From positions 2,278,501 to 2,342,500 of the forward strand of contig NZ_CP120467.1 in assembly GCF_029983095.1 (NCBI RefSeq): 64,000 nucleotides of DNA, written 5' to 3'. A program made the position numbers and the translations under genes. Source of the DNA: Enterococcus montenegrensis. Lineage in GTDB: Bacteria > Bacillota > Bacilli > Lactobacillales > Enterococcaceae. This document shows positions 1-9,350 of the stretch, piece by piece. Position 1 is the first letter of the stretch. Each line of letters opens with the position of its first letter. The notes under the pieces are model-generated. The model was not told the origin of the DNA and ran no database searches. It saw only the letters and a program-made list of their open reading frames with translations.

Positions 1-89
1 GTAAAAAAAGAGTACGCAAAGGACCAAATAGAATTGATGAACAGACTATTCCTCAAAAGCTCCATAAAAAACGAACACCGTTAAAATAA
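1..89 (+). CDS. C-terminal tail of an unidentified protein (5' end outside window)
   Basis: An open frame enters the window and runs to a TAA at 87-89, reading a lysine- and arginine-rich tail (KKRVRKGPNRIDEQ... ending in TPLK). A second frame is also open to a TAA at 82-84, so the frame choice is not certain. No domain can be recognised from 28 residues. The basic, proline-containing composition would suit a disordered C-terminus. It could also be chance open sequence. Confidence 0.3.
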   Translation, partial: KKRVRKGPNRIDEQTIPQKLHKKRTPLK

Positions 90-173
90 AAACGAAATGA
101 CCTCTTTTATTTATTTTTGTACGTTTACTCTTTTGTATCCTTTCTTCTATAATGAAGATACGAGGTGATAACT

Positions 174-350
174 ATGATGAAAAGACTTTTTTATGCTGCT
201 ATCTGTACTTTAGTTTATCTTTTTATTTCGAATATTGGTAACTTTGTATTTGGAATCAGCGAGCGCTTTAGTTGGACAACCACTTTATGGGAGGCTCTCT
301 TTTTCTTCATCTTCATTTTCTTAATTCAAGGCTTTCGAAATAAAAAATAA
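174..350 (+). CDS. small membrane protein, unknown function (58 aa)
   Basis: This short gene encodes a protein with two hydrophobic stretches, roughly residues 4-26 and 38-53, separated by a polar loop, and a basic C-terminal end (GFRNKK). It is most likely a two-pass membrane protein. An in-frame GTG at 165 overlaps the Shine-Dalgarno GAGGTG, so the ATG at 174 is the better start. It is monocistronic and converges on upp, with which it shares a bidirectional terminator at 461-487. I do not recognise a family and infer no function. Its short length leaves some doubt, but the ribosome binding site and terminator support a real gene. Confidence 0.55.
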   Translation: MMKRLFYAAICTLVYLFISNIGNFVFGISERFSWTTTLWEALFFFIFIFLIQGFRNKK

Positions 351-361
351 TAAAAACTAAC

Positions 362-390
362 TTATGCACATATTAACAGACTTATCCACA
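362..390 (+). promoter_or_regulatory. pair of DnaA-box-like 9-mers
   Basis: TTATGCACA (362-370) and TTATCCACA (382-390) lie in the same orientation 20 bp apart, in the gap between the small membrane gene and upp. The second is a perfect consensus DnaA box and the first has one mismatch. DnaA binding is inferred from the consensus only. Confidence 0.4.
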
Positions 391-458
391 ATATATTGTG
401 CCGTTTCATCTACGCAACTCTATATTTTGTGCCTATTATTATTTTTTCTTACAAAAAA

Positions 459-488
459 AACGCTGATTTTAAAGTCAGCGTTTTTTTG
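459..488. terminator. bidirectional terminator between the small membrane gene and upp
   Basis: CGCTGATTTT followed at once by AAAGTCAGCG forms a stem with one G-T pair. It is flanked by an A-run on the left and a T-run on the right, so it can end transcription of both convergent genes. Confidence 0.85.
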
Positions 489-495
489 TAAATTA

Positions 496-1125
496 TTATT
501 TTGTACCAAACAAACGGTCACCAGCATCCCCTAGGCCAGGAACGATATAGCCGTGTTTGTTTAAATGGTCATCTAAAGCCGCAGTAAAGATATCAATATC
601 TGGATGGGCTTCTTGTAACGCTCGCACGCCTTCTGGAGCCGCAACGAGACAAACAAATTTAATATTTGAAGCCCCACGTTTTTTCAATGAATCAATTGCC
701 ATGATGGCAGAACCACCGGTTGCTAACATTGGATCTACAACAAAGATTTGACGATTATCAATATCTTCTGGCATTTTGAAGAAGTATTCATGTGCTTGTA
801 ATGTTTCTTCATCGCGGTATAATCCAACATGACCTACTTTAGCAGCTGGAATTAATTCCAAGATACCGTCTACCATGCCTAAGCCAGCCCGTAAGATTGG
901 CACAATCGCAACTTTTTTACCAGTTAATGTTTTTTGCGTAGATTGTGCAACTGGTGTTTCAATTTCAATATCTTCTAGTGGCATATCCCGTGATACTTCA
1001 TACGCCATTAACATCGCGATTTCGTTTACAACTTCCCGAAATACTTTTGTACCTGTATTTTTATCACGAATAATTGTTAATTTGTGTTGGATCAATGGAT
1101 GATCGATTACTTGAAATTTGCCCAT
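496..1125 (-). CDS. upp: uracil phosphoribosyltransferase
   Basis: Upp makes UMP from uracil and PRPP in pyrimidine salvage in the cytoplasm. The 209-residue length is normal for the family. The PRPP-binding loop is clear at about residues 131-140 ([12 protein letters not shown]), and the RAGLGM segment near residue 80 fits the uracil/PRPP pocket region. The C-terminal [12 protein letters not shown] motif typical of UPRTases is present. The start is ATG with an AAGGAGC ribosome binding site about 10 bp upstream. Upp ends at the 459-488 terminator. It lies 60 bp downstream of the ABC exporter permease with no obvious terminator between them, so partial co-transcription is possible. Confidence 0.97.
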   Translation of the reverse strand: MGKFQVIDHPLIQHKLTIIRDKNTGTKVFREVVNEIAMLMAYEVSRDMPLEDIEIETPVAQSTQKTLTGKKVAIVPILRAGLGMVDGILELIPAAKVGHVGLYRDEETLQAHEYFFKMPEDIDNRQIFVVDPMLATGGSAIMAIDSLKKRGASNIKFVCLVAAPEGVRALQEAHPDIDIFTAALDDHLNKHGYIVPGLGDAGDRLFGTK

Positions 1126-1185
1126 TGTAAAAGCTCCTTTAGTTTTTATTTTATTTTAAAGCAAATACGCTGGTTTAACAACTAA

Positions 1186-2805
1186 TCACTTTATTTTTTT
1201 CTGCCTTGCTAGATCAATTTTTCTCTGCCAAGACACCTGGTCTACTTTTTGCCAGAAATTACGGCGATAATAATACATGAGCCACAAACCAACAGCTATG
1301 ATACCTAGAGCAACGACTGCATTGACTAAAGTTGCATCGATAAGGTTTAACAAGGCCACATAACCGCCAATTAAAACTGCCCCTAAAATCATGCTGCCCC
1401 ACATCATAAAAATTAACCCAACGCGACCACTGCCTCGTAAAAAAAGCTGTGTAAAATTCGTCCAGTCTACTAAAAGCAGTCGATAATCTCGCACAAAATA
1501 AAATTGTGACAACAAAAGCGTACCCAATAAGCTGCCAAGCACAAACGATACAATAAAGAATAATGAGCCTTGTAAAACAAGACCCGTAGCTAAGGATAAA
1601 ATTAAGGTAATCCCACCTTGAATAAGCAGTCCTGTTTTAAATTTAGCTACCAAATATTCCTTGCGACTCACAGGCAATGTCTGCATATACGTATAATTTT
1701 CTCCATCTAAAGAAATTAAATTGCCGACAAAAGAAGTTTGATTAATTGTTATTAAAGCTAAAACTATCCCACCAAAAAAGGCTACCCCGACATATTTTAA
1801 AGGCAGATCACGCAAACTTAAGCTGCCATTCAAAGCAAAAGTAGCTATAAAGACCACTGGAAAAACCAACGAGGAAGACAGTACTTGGGTAATCAAAGAG
1901 GGATTTTTTACCAATTCGAAATTATACCGACGTAAAATCTGTTGCAAGTTTTGATTTTTCTTATGTTTTCGCCGCACTACTTGTTCTGTAGAGGAAATAT
2001 TGGTCACTTGTTCATAAAGCTGTGGTAAAATCTGCCACTTCACCAAGAAAGCTAAAATAAGTAAAAAGCCTACTACACCAACTATACTTATTAATCCCTC
2101 GCCAGAAAAAGGCGCATGGGTAATATGAAAGAGTGGCAGCATTGGCAATATGATATTACGATCTGCTACATAGCTGTCAGCTGTATCTTGATTCATCAAC
2201 ATAATCCCAATAATAACCAGCGCCATTGTCACCCATAAAAGAAGAGTGGTCATTAATTTCTTATGCTTTTGGAAAACTTTGGTCTTCGTTATACCAAAAA
2301 CAATCAAGCTACAAATTGCAAATAAAATTAACAAAACAACAATAAATAATAAGCTACTAATCACACCAGCTAAGACGATGTTTAGTTTACTTTTTAAACT
2401 CGTTAGAAAAAACAAGATAAGTAAAGGAATGATAAAGGGAACTACTGATAAGGCCACCACGATATTTTTAGCAATAAAAATCTGACTTTGTTTAAATGGC
2501 AGCGGTAGATAACTGCCCAAATCTTTACTCTCAAAGAAAATATTGTAAATAATACTTACCCCTTGGGATAGTCCTAATAAGAAAAAAAGCATCGCAAAAT
2601 ACGTAAATGTTCCGGGCATTTTGGCAAAGTCAGTCATAAAAAGCATCGAGCCATAGACTGCTAAAAAGACCAAACCAGACAACAGATACTGGTTAATAAT
2701 CGCTTGGGATAAGTTCTTACGTCCTTTTTTCCGTAGCCGATCGGTAGCTTGGGGATTCGCATAACGTAAGCTGGTGGCAATTAAACTCTTTAATTGCTTA
2801 CTCAT
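1186..2805 (-). CDS. ABC-2 type exporter, permease subunit
   Basis: This is a polytopic membrane protein of about 539 residues with many hydrophobic helices over its whole length and no ATP-binding domain. It looks like the large permeases of the 'putative ABC exporter' family that pair with a separate ATPase. The open frame could begin at 2841, but the best start is the ATG at 2803-2805. That ATG sits in ATGAGTAA and overlaps the stop of the ATPase gene by 8 bp, which implies translational coupling. A basic C-terminus (LARQKKIK) is probably cytoplasmic. The substrate cannot be read from the sequence. The gene sits between glyA and upp, two housekeeping genes, and is on the same strand. Confidence 0.85.
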   Translation of the reverse strand: MSKQLKSLIATSLRYANPQATDRLRKKGRKNLSQAIINQYLLSGLVFLAVYGSMLFMTDFAKMPGTFTYFAMLFFLLGLSQGVSIIYNIFFESKDLGSYLPLPFKQSQIFIAKNIVVALSVVPFIIPLLILFFLTSLKSKLNIVLAGVISSLLFIVVLLILFAICSLIVFGITKTKVFQKHKKLMTTLLLWVTMALVIIGIMLMNQDTADSYVADRNIILPMLPLFHITHAPFSGEGLISIVGVVGFLLILAFLVKWQILPQLYEQVTNISSTEQVVRRKHKKNQNLQQILRRYNFELVKNPSLITQVLSSSLVFPVVFIATFALNGSLSLRDLPLKYVGVAFFGGIVLALITINQTSFVGNLISLDGENYTYMQTLPVSRKEYLVAKFKTGLLIQGGITLILSLATGLVLQGSLFFIVSFVLGSLLGTLLLSQFYFVRDYRLLLVDWTNFTQLFLRGSGRVGLIFMMWGSMILGAVLIGGYVALLNLIDATLVNAVVALGIIAVGLWLMYYYRRNFWQKVDQVSWQRKIDLARQKKIK

Positions 2806-3556
2806 CACCATCACCTGCCAACTCCTTGACAATCTCTTCACTGTTTTTACGCCCTGCCATTTTCAAATAAACCGCCTCTAAGGATTCCTGTGGATTTTCA
2901 GCTAATAAGTCCGTCACGGAACCATTATAAATTAGTTTTCCTTCCTTTAAGATGGCCAGTTCATCACACAACTGTTGCGCTGTATCTAAAACATGGGTTG
3001 AAAAAATGACGGTTTTTCCTTTGGCGGCATGTTTTTTCATCAATTCTTTTAAATCAAAAGAAGCTTGCGGATCTAACCCTTGCATTGGTTCATCTAAAAT
3101 CCAAATGTCTGGATCTGGCAATAAAGCACCAATAATAATTGTTTTTTGCCGCATTCCATGAGAAAAACTCGCCAATGTTTCATCGATGTGATTTTCCATA
3201 CTGAATAATTCAACTAATTCTTTTAAGCGCGTTTCTTTGTTTTCTAATTCATAAGCCGCAGCAATCAAATCCCAGTATTCTCCTGCTGATAATTGCAAGA
3301 AAATATCTGGTGAATCTGGTACGTAGCCAATTTTCTTTTTTATCGCCAGCCGATCTTCAGAAAGTTCTTTGCCATCAAATAAAATTTGACCTCTGGTTGG
3401 TTCAATAATACTGACTAAGCTTTTAATTGTCGTGGACTTTCCGGCTCCGTTATGACCTAAAAAGCCAAAAATTTCCCCTTCTTTAATGGTTAGCGTCAAA
3501 TTTTGTAATGCTGTCTTTTTACCGTAATCTTTTCCCAAATCCTGTAACTCAATCAT
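2798..3556 (-). CDS. ABC exporter, ATP-binding subunit
   Basis: This is the ATPase of the two-gene exporter whose permease follows it. A Walker A motif (GHNGAGKST) lies near residue 37, the signature is the divergent SHGMRQK, the Walker B is WILDEPMQGLDP, and the switch histidine lies in STHVLD. The non-canonical signature (SHGM rather than SGGQ) is common in ABC-2 export ATPases of the CcmA/EcsA type. An in-frame GTG at 3565 overlaps the ribosome binding region, so ATG 3554-3556 (MIELQDL), preceded by AAGGAG, is the chosen start. It gives 252 residues. The stop overlaps the permease start by 8 bp. Confidence 0.92.
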   Translation of the reverse strand: MIELQDLGKDYGKKTALQNLTLTIKEGEIFGFLGHNGAGKSTTIKSLVSIIEPTRGQILFDGKELSEDRLAIKKKIGYVPDSPDIFLQLSAGEYWDLIAAAYELENKETRLKELVELFSMENHIDETLASFSHGMRQKTIIIGALLPDPDIWILDEPMQGLDPQASFDLKELMKKHAAKGKTVIFSTHVLDTAQQLCDELAILKEGKLIYNGSVTDLLAENPQESLEAVYLKMAGRKNSEEIVKELAGDGDE

Positions 3557-3740
3557 ATTTTTCACTCCTTATAAACCTATGAAGATTGCTTATTTTAAAC
3601 TAAATAGGCGCCTTACAACTTGTTATCTAGTATCATACTACAATCCTGCTTGGGATAAAAATGCAGTCTTGCATTTTTTAATAAACTTTCATTTGCAATT
3701 TTTCTTTGCAAAGCTAGTTAAAAAATCAGCTTTACTTTTA

Positions 3741-3775
3741 CAAAAAAAGCGGCAATCAAAAAGATTGCCACTTTA
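3741..3775 (-). terminator. rho-independent terminator of glyA
   Basis: GGCAATC (3751-3757) pairs with GATTGCC (3763-3769), with a T-run on the minus strand just after the stem. It lies immediately past the glyA stop. Confidence 0.85.
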
Positions 3776-3785
3776 ACGAAATGAT

Positions 3786-5036
3786 TTATTTTTCTAAGTC
3801 TTGGTAAATATGAAAGCGATCTGTTAGGCGCTTTACGCTTGCTTTGATTTTTGCTAACTCAGCTTCATCTTCGCGGTTTTTCAACGCATTCACAACTAAT
3901 TGCGCTACTTGGGTACATTCTTCTTCTTTAAACCCACGGCTAGTCAAAGCCGGTGTTCCAATCCGAATGCCACTAGTTTCCATTGGGCTTAGCGATTCAA
4001 AAGGAATAGAATTTTTGTTTAACGTAATATTCACTTTATCTAAAACATGTTCGGCAATTTTACCTGTAATATCTAAACCACGTACGTCTACTAATAACAA
4101 GTGGTTGTCAGTTGCCCCTGAAACAAGCCGCGTTTCTGGTGTTTGGTTGAAGACTTTTGCCATAGCTTGTGCATTATTGATAACTTGTTGACTGTACTCT
4201 TTAAAACTTGGATCAAGTGCTTCTTTAAAAGCGACTGCTTTTGCTGCGATGACATGTTCCAATGGTCCACCTTGGATACCAGGGAAAACAGCACTATTAA
4301 TTTTTTTGGCTAAATCGGGATCGTTGGTTAAAATCATTCCACCCCGAGGCCCCCGCAAAGTTTTATGGGTGGTTGTCGTAGTAATATCGGCGTAAGGAAT
4401 TGGCGATGGATGTAACCCCGCTGCAATAAGACCGGCAATGTGTGCCATATCAACCATTAATTTTGCGCCAACTTCATCGGCGATTTCTTTAAACTTCGCA
4501 AAATCAATTGTCCGTGAGTAGGCACTCGCGCCTGCCACAATAAGTTTTGGCTGATGTTTACGCGCCAAGATGCGCACGACATTATAATCAATCACTTCGG
4601 TTGTAGGATCAACACCATAGCTGACAAAGTGATAGGTTTTACCGCTAAAGTTAACTTTTGAGCCGTGGGTTAAATGCCCACCAGCAGAAAGATCCATGCC
4701 TAAAATTGTATCTCCTGGTTGAACCAAGGCTAAATAAGCAGCAGTGTTGGCTTGTGAACCAGAATGAGGTTGAACGTTCGCAAATTTAGCACCAAATAGT
4801 TCTTTGGCCCGATCAATTGCCAAATTTTCGGTGATATCAACAAATTCACACCCACCGTAATAACGTCGCCCAGGATAACCTTCTGCGTATTTATTGGTCA
4901 AAACACTTCCTTGAGCTGCCAAAACGCCAGGTGAAACGATATTTTCTGAAGCAATTAACTCCAAGTTGTTTTGCTGACGATTAAACTCATTGTCCACAGC
5001 TTCCCATAATTCTGGGTCAAATTCACGATAATCCAT
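3786..5036 (-). CDS. glyA: serine hydroxymethyltransferase
   Basis: GlyA interconverts serine and glycine with tetrahydrofolate and supplies one-carbon units. The PLP lysine lies in [14 protein letters not shown] near residue 228, the characteristic block of SHMTs. [11 protein letters not shown] and GSQANTAAY near the N-terminus are also family blocks. The open frame extends to 5075, but the ATG at 5034-5036 (MDYREFDP) follows a strong AAGGAG and gives 416 residues, the normal bacterial length. The gene is followed by its own terminator. It stands next to ywlC, prmC and prfA as in other enterococci and related Firmicutes. Confidence 0.97.
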   Translation of the reverse strand: MDYREFDPELWEAVDNEFNRQQNNLELIASENIVSPGVLAAQGSVLTNKYAEGYPGRRYYGGCEFVDITENLAIDRAKELFGAKFANVQPHSGSQANTAAYLALVQPGDTILGMDLSAGGHLTHGSKVNFSGKTYHFVSYGVDPTTEVIDYNVVRILARKHQPKLIVAGASAYSRTIDFAKFKEIADEVGAKLMVDMAHIAGLIAAGLHPSPIPYADITTTTTHKTLRGPRGGMILTNDPDLAKKINSAVFPGIQGGPLEHVIAAKAVAFKEALDPSFKEYSQQVINNAQAMAKVFNQTPETRLVSGATDNHLLLVDVRGLDITGKIAEHVLDKVNITLNKNSIPFESLSPMETSGIRIGTPALTSRGFKEEECTQVAQLVVNALKNREDEAELAKIKASVKRLTDRFHIYQDLEK

Positions 5037-5128
5037 TTTAGCCACTCCTTTTAAATTAACACTCTTTTTTATCAAACATTTAGACTAAGGAAAAAAAGTC
5101 ACTTAGTATTGAAATTGTATCATAAAAA

Positions 5129-5160
5129 TAAGGCGCAAAAGAAATCTTTCGCCCCTTATT
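5129..5160 (-). terminator. terminator of ywlC
   Basis: An imperfect stem (AAGGCGCAAAAG with CTTTCGCCCCTT) has a T-rich minus-strand tail directly after the ywlC stop. Mismatches make it weaker than the other terminators here. Confidence 0.6.
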
Positions 5161-5168
5161 TTTTATCG

Positions 5169-6200
5169 CTATTTTTCAGCACTAAAATATTGTTGATTCG
5201 CTGATTTTTTCAATCGATTCATATAGGCGGCACCAATGCCTTCTTCAGGATAAACTTCAGCCAAAATAACATCTAAGTCTAAAGCCTTATCATCCAACGC
5301 CCGCAAACCGGCAAAAAGCCCCTTTGCCGCTGATTTTGGCGTATCTTGACTATACATAAATACACAAGCCGTATCATAGCGCATTTCTTCTGAGATACTT
5401 GGACCAGCTAAAACTCCAGATCGCAAATGATTCTCTTTCACCCAGGCCTTTGCTTTTTCCCAGTCGCCGTTTTTTACTAATAAAACTTTCGTATCTGGCG
5501 CATAATGCTTATATTTCATACCTGGAGCTTTTGGTGCTTCACTTTCACTGACTAAATGCTTGTCTAGTGTAACGGCTACGCCTAATGTCTGGGTTAATTC
5601 TTCTTGTGTAATAGCACCAGGTCGTAAAATGACGGGTGCTTTTGTGTGATCACTTAAATCTAAGACCGTTGATTCTAAACCAATTTGAGCAGCACCATCA
5701 TCGACAATTCCGGCGATTTTTCCTTTTAGGTCATGATACACATGCTCACTTGTCGTTGGACTTGGTTTACCTGAGGTATTAGCACTTGGACCTACTAGCG
5801 GAACGCCTGCTAACGCGATTAATTCCCGTGTTTTTTTATTCGCTGGCATACGAAAAGCTGCTGTGGATAAACCACCTGTAACAACAGCAGGTAAACTATC
5901 TTTTTTGATGGTAAAAATTAACGTTAGCGGTCCTGGCCAATAAGTTTCGACAATTTTTTGCGTTAACGGATGAAAGTTATCCACATAATCTTTCACCATT
6001 GCAAAATCTGCCACGGTGACAATAAGCGGGTTATCGCTAGGACGTCCTTTAACTGCAAAAACCTGCTTGACAGCCGCAGGTAAAAGTGCATTAGCACCTA
6101 GTCCATAGACTGTTTCAGTCGGAAAAGCGATCAGCTCTCCTTTTTTTAATTTTTCTGCCGCTGCTTGTAATTGATCGGTTTGGTATACCTTCGTTTCCAA
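5169..6200 (-). CDS. ywlC: threonylcarbamoyl-AMP synthase (Sua5/YrdC type)
   Basis: This enzyme makes threonylcarbamoyl-AMP from threonine, bicarbonate and ATP, the first step of the tRNA t6A37 modification. The N-terminal YrdC domain (about residues 8-195) has the FPTETVYGLGANA and GPSANTSGKPSPT blocks. A Sua5 C-terminal domain follows (about 205-335), introduced by a linker with PGMKYKHYAP. At 343 residues it is the long Sua5 form. The start is probably TTG at 6198-6200, because no ATG lies nearby and family members begin at this point. The AAAGGA ribosome site is about 12 bp upstream, and a perfect DnaA box fills the gap between them. Confidence 0.93.
   Translation of the reverse strand: METKVYQTDQLQAAAEKLKKGELIAFPTETVYGLGANALLPAAVKQVFAVKGRPSDNPLIVTVADFAMVKDYVDNFHPLTQKIVETYWPGPLTLIFTIKKDSLPAVVTGGLSTAAFRMPANKKTRELIALAGVPLVGPSANTSGKPSPTTSEHVYHDLKGKIAGIVDDGAAQIGLESTVLDLSDHTKAPVILRPGAITQEELTQTLGVAVTLDKHLVSESEAPKAPGMKYKHYAPDTKVLLVKNGDWEKAKAWVKENHLRSGVLAGPSISEEMRYDTACVFMYSQDTPKSAAKGLFAGLRALDDKALDLDVILAEVYPEEGIGAAYMNRLKKSANQQYFSAEK
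5977..5985 (+). promoter_or_regulatory. DnaA-box consensus inside ywlC
   Basis: TTATCCACA, a perfect match to the consensus, lies within the ywlC coding region about 220 bp from the intergenic cluster. It may be chance, but it adds to the local density of boxes. Confidence 0.3.
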
Positions 6201-6203
6201 TCT

Positions 6204-6278
6204 TTATCCACATCCTTTTTTCACAGAATAGGCGAGTTTTCAACAATTTCAATAAACTTATCCACTTTTTGTGGATAA
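6204..6278. promoter_or_regulatory. DnaA-box cluster upstream of ywlC
   Basis: There are three boxes in 75 bp: TTATCCACA at 6204-6212, TTATCCACT at 6258-6266, and a perfect box on the other strand at 6270-6278. The last two form an inverted repeat (ACTTATCCAC...GTGGATAAGT) around a T-rich centre at 6256-6280. The first lies between the ywlC ribosome site and its TTG start. The rest of the 200-bp gap down to prmC is AT-rich and has no gene. DnaA binding is inferred from consensus. Confidence 0.5.
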
Positions 6279-6400
6279 GTGATTTGTCAAGTGTGCAAAA
6301 GTCTGTTCATAACTTTTATTTTGTGAAACAGTTCTGCTAGCTATGTTTTTTAATCGTGAAACAATTTGAAAAAAATTTTTTCCACAAGTTTGCGTAATAA

Positions 6401-7234
6401 TTAATACACATAGACCATTCGCTCATTGCCACTTAAATCTTTTTTTACGATAACTTTTTTATCGGGAAAAGCGCTTTGAAAAATTTCTGTGACAGCCTGA
6501 CCTTGTGCAAAACCAATTTCCAAAAAAATTTGGCCATTAGCTGCTAGAACTTTTTGCGCTTGGCTTGCCAGCTTGCGATAAAGCGCTAAACCATTATCTG
6601 CGGCAAATAACGCTGTTTTAGGTTCAAATTCCCGCACACTCTCATCCATCAACTCCCACTCACTGGCACCAATGTAAGGCGGATTGCTGATAATAATATC
6701 ATACTCTTCTTTTGCCCAAGATAAAGTATCGCCTAAAATAAAATTAATTTTTGCTCCTAAGGCTTTGGCATTATCTTGTGCCACCGCTAATGTTTCTGGC
6801 ACAATATCCACTGCACTAACTTGCCAATTTGCTCTAGCCAACTTTAAAGAAATGCCGATTGCACCGGTACCGGTTCCAACGTCTACCACTTTTTTCATCG
6901 TCGTTGCTTGATTTTTTTGCAAACACCAATCGACTAATTCTTCGGTCTCTGGTCGGGGGATTAATGTTGCTTCATTTACTTTAAATTTGTGTCCATAAAA
7001 ATATTCATAGCCTAACAAATATTGCGGTGGCTGATTTTGCAATAATGCAGCTACATCTACTTCAATTTGTTTTTCATCTACTTTAGAGATACTTTCATTC
7101 ATGTTTAACAGCCACTGAGTCTTATCCCAACCCTTACGCGCAAAAAAAACAAATTCAATACTGTAGGCTTCTTTACCAGCTGCTTTTAAAAAAGAAGAAG
7201 CTCTTAACAGAGCTTCTCGATACGTCTTAGCCAT
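6401..7234 (-). CDS. prmC: release factor glutamine methyltransferase
   Basis: PrmC methylates the glutamine of the GGQ motif of release factors RF1 and RF2 using S-adenosylmethionine. The SAM-binding loop [15 protein letters not shown] lies near residue 115, and the substrate-binding NPPY motif (ISNPPYIG) near residue 187. The length of 277 residues is usual. Its ATG overlaps the prfA stop by 8 bp, so the enzyme is translationally coupled to its own substrate RF1, an arrangement conserved across many bacteria. The stop is followed by the DnaA-box region. Confidence 0.96.
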   Translation of the reverse strand: MAKTYREALLRASSFLKAAGKEAYSIEFVFFARKGWDKTQWLLNMNESISKVDEKQIEVDVAALLQNQPPQYLLGYEYFYGHKFKVNEATLIPRPETEELVDWCLQKNQATTMKKVVDVGTGTGAIGISLKLARANWQVSAVDIVPETLAVAQDNAKALGAKINFILGDTLSWAKEEYDIIISNPPYIGASEWELMDESVREFEPKTALFAADNGLALYRKLASQAQKVLAANGQIFLEIGFAQGQAVTEIFQSAFPDKKVIVKKDLSGNERMVYVY

Positions 7235-8300
7235 TTTGCATCTCTTCTAATTTCGATGTTTGATCGTACATGATTAAGGCATCGATAATTTCATCTAATT
7301 TACCAGCTAAAATTTGATCCAATTTTTGAATTGTTAAACCAATGCGGTGATCTGTTACCCGGTTTTGAGGGAAATTATACGTCCGAATCCGTTCAGAACG
7401 ATCCCCAGTTCCTACCGCAGATTTACGCGTGGCATCGTATTCACTTTGCGCTTCGTGAGAAATTTGATCATACACTCTAGCCCGTAATACTTTCATTGCT
7501 TTTTCCCGGTTTTTTAATTGTGAGCGCTCGTCTTGCATCGCCACGACAATCCCGGTTGGAATGTGCGTCAAACGTACAGCAGAAGCCGTTTTATTAACGT
7601 GCTGTCCACCAGCACCAGACGCATGATAAATGTCTGTCCGAATGTCTTTATCAGCAATATCAATTTCAACTTCTTCTGCTTCTGGCATTACGACAACAGT
7701 CGCAGTGGAAGTGTGAATACGCCCTTGTGATTCTGTTGAAGGGACACGTTGCACCCGATGCGCACCACTTTCATATTTCAGTTTGGAATAAACGTTATCG
7801 CCAGTGATCATCATAATCACTTCTTTGTAACCGCCAATACCGGTAATATTGGCATCCATCACTTCGACTCTCCAACCTTGTGTTTCAGCGTATTTTTGAT
7901 ACATATTAAATAAATCACCCGCAAAAAGTGCTGCTTCATCACCGCCTGCGGCACCGCGAATTTCCATGATAATATTTTTATCGTCATTAGGATCTTTAGG
8001 TAACAATAAAATTTTGATCCGTTCTTCTAAAACTTCTTTTTCTTTTTTCAAATCACTTAGCTCTTCTTTGGCCATTTCTGCCATTTCATCGTCTAAGTTT
8101 TCGCTTAATAATTCTTCGGCATCTTTAATACCATCAACAACTTGCTTGTAACGACGGTAAACTTCCACCGTTTCTCTCGTGTTAGCTTCTTCTTTAGAAA
8201 GCTCCATAAAGCGCTGCGTATCGCTGATTACATCTGGATCACTTAGCAGCTCGCCCAATTCTTCATAACGATCTTCAATCGCCTGCAGCTGATCATACAT
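7227..8300 (-). CDS. prfA: peptide chain release factor 1
   Basis: RF1 reads UAA and UAG stop codons and releases the peptide from the ribosome. The GGQ motif ([14 protein letters not shown]) lies near residue 232. The stop-codon recognition tripeptide is PST in [10 protein letters not shown], corresponding to the PxT of RF1. The 357-residue length is standard. The start ATG has GGAGTAAAAT just upstream. The gene overlaps prmC, which modifies this protein. It follows tdk in the transcription direction. Confidence 0.97.
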   Translation of the reverse strand: MYDQLQAIEDRYEELGELLSDPDVISDTQRFMELSKEEANTRETVEVYRRYKQVVDGIKDAEELLSENLDDEMAEMAKEELSDLKKEKEVLEERIKILLLPKDPNDDKNIIMEIRGAAGGDEAALFAGDLFNMYQKYAETQGWRVEVMDANITGIGGYKEVIMMITGDNVYSKLKYESGAHRVQRVPSTESQGRIHTSTATVVVMPEAEEVEIDIADKDIRTDIYHASGAGGQHVNKTASAVRLTHIPTGIVVAMQDERSQLKNREKAMKVLRARVYDQISHEAQSEYDATRKSAVGTGDRSERIRTYNFPQNRVTDHRIGLTIQKLDQILAGKLDEIIDALIMYDQTSKLEEMQNG

Positions 8301-8379
8301 AATTATTTTACTCCTTTATTTTCAAATAGATGTCTTACCGATAACTTCTCTTAAAAGCTACATTTTACTGGTTACTGAC

Positions 8380-8949
8380 TCAAATTTCTGGATGGAAATA
8401 ATGGTGACGGCAGACTGGATAATAGGCTTCATTGCCGCCAATCTGAACTTGGTCCCCTTCATAAACAGGTTTATCGTCAATATAATGAAGATTCATAATC
8501 GCTTTTTTATGACAGAACCAACAAATTGTTTTCATCTCTTCAATTTTGTCAGCATATAACAATAAGTATTTTGACCCTTCAAACAATTCGTTGCGAAAAT
8601 CATTTTTTAAGCCAAAGGCCATCACAGGGATATTCAATTCATCCACAATTCTAGTAAAGTCCAAAACATGCTGTTTTTGCAAAAATTGTGCTTCATCAAT
8701 TAACACACAGTAAGGCTTAAAATCTAAATTCGTAATTGTTTCAAAAACATTTGTCTCAGTAAAAATCGGCAGTGCATCTCTTTGCAAACCGATTCGACTT
8801 GAAACCCGCCCAACACCAGAGCGGGTATCTAAACCACTCGTCATGATGACAACAGGCTTGTCTTGTTCTTCGTAATTGTGGGCAACTTTTAAAATCTCAA
8901 TAGTTTTCCCACTGTTCATTGCGCCATATTTAAAAAATAATTGTGCCAT
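8380..8949 (-). CDS. tdk: thymidine kinase
   Basis: Tdk phosphorylates thymidine to dTMP in salvage. The P-loop GAMNSGKT is at residues 9-16, and the catalytic region LIDEAQFL lies near residue 85. A zinc site is formed by cysteines in CWFCHKK and by the CRHHY motif near the C-terminus. The 189-residue length is normal for type II thymidine kinases. The start ATG has a strong GGAGG. The gene heads the tdk-prfA-prmC-ywlC-glyA run found in low-GC Gram-positives. A candidate small RNA or leader lies upstream on the same strand. Confidence 0.97.
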   Translation of the reverse strand: MAQLFFKYGAMNSGKTIEILKVAHNYEEQDKPVVIMTSGLDTRSGVGRVSSRIGLQRDALPIFTETNVFETITNLDFKPYCVLIDEAQFLQKQHVLDFTRIVDELNIPVMAFGLKNDFRNELFEGSKYLLLYADKIEEMKTICWFCHKKAIMNLHYIDDKPVYEGDQVQIGGNEAYYPVCRHHYFHPEI

Positions 8950-9054
8950 TTCACAAATTCCTCCGCTTCACTCTTTGATATTATAGCGGAAAAGGACAGC
9001 TTTTTACAGTAGGAATTTTGCGTCTTACAGGATTGAAAATTTTGCCTGTGACAA

Positions 9055-9146
9055 ACAAAAAACCACCGCCACAAGGGACGATGGTTTTTCAGGGAGTAAG
9101 AAAATGAAAAGAAAAGTTTGTTGGGTTTGGGTTGTTTTGTTGGTAT
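9055..9146 (-). ncRNA. candidate small RNA or structured leader (copy 1) with anti-Shine-Dalgarno sequence
   Basis: On the minus strand a -10-like TATTAT (9153-9158) is followed by a pyrimidine- and A-rich stretch containing CATTTTCTTACTCCC. This stretch is complementary to a ribosome binding site plus ATG. A hairpin (arms 9058-9068 and 9079-9089) with a T-run comes next. A related arrangement occurs at 50257-50350. It could instead be the 5' leader of tdk with an attenuator. There is no direct evidence of transcription. Confidence 0.4.
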
Positions 9147-9307
9147 GTGTATATAATAGCCAGAAAATGTGAATAATTTATGACAAGAATTTGGTAAATT
9201 CATACCTTTTTTCTAACGATGCGTTTTAAATTTCCACAAGATAATTTCAATTTTTTGATTACGGTGGAGAAATCGAGGTTCCTGCCCCCAATTTTCTGCT
9301 TCTCTGC

Positions 9308-9313
9308 TATACT
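9308..9313 (+). promoter_or_regulatory. extended -10 promoter element of the potassium channel gene
   Basis: TGCTATACT matches an extended -10 box and lies about 38 bp before the chosen start codon. No good -35 is visible. Confidence 0.5.
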
Positions 9314-9350
9314 TAAGACGAGCTTAATTATTTATCCAAAGGAGTTTTTT

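Noticed and set aside
875..1102. open frames antisense to upp, argJ, malT, the P-type ATPases and other genes
   Set aside because: They are shadows of strongly supported genes on the other strand and show no independent start signals.
3579..3776. 65-residue plus-strand open frame
   Set aside because: It lies in the gap after glyA, runs through the glyA terminator, has no Shine-Dalgarno sequence and no recognisable family.
9104..9172. 22-residue plus-strand open frame (ATG with AGGGAG upstream) in the copy 1 element
   Set aside because: It reads MKRKVCWVWVVLL... but the second copy at 50.3 kb does not preserve the peptide, and the minus-strand terminator and promoter signals explain the sequence better. 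It could still be translated.
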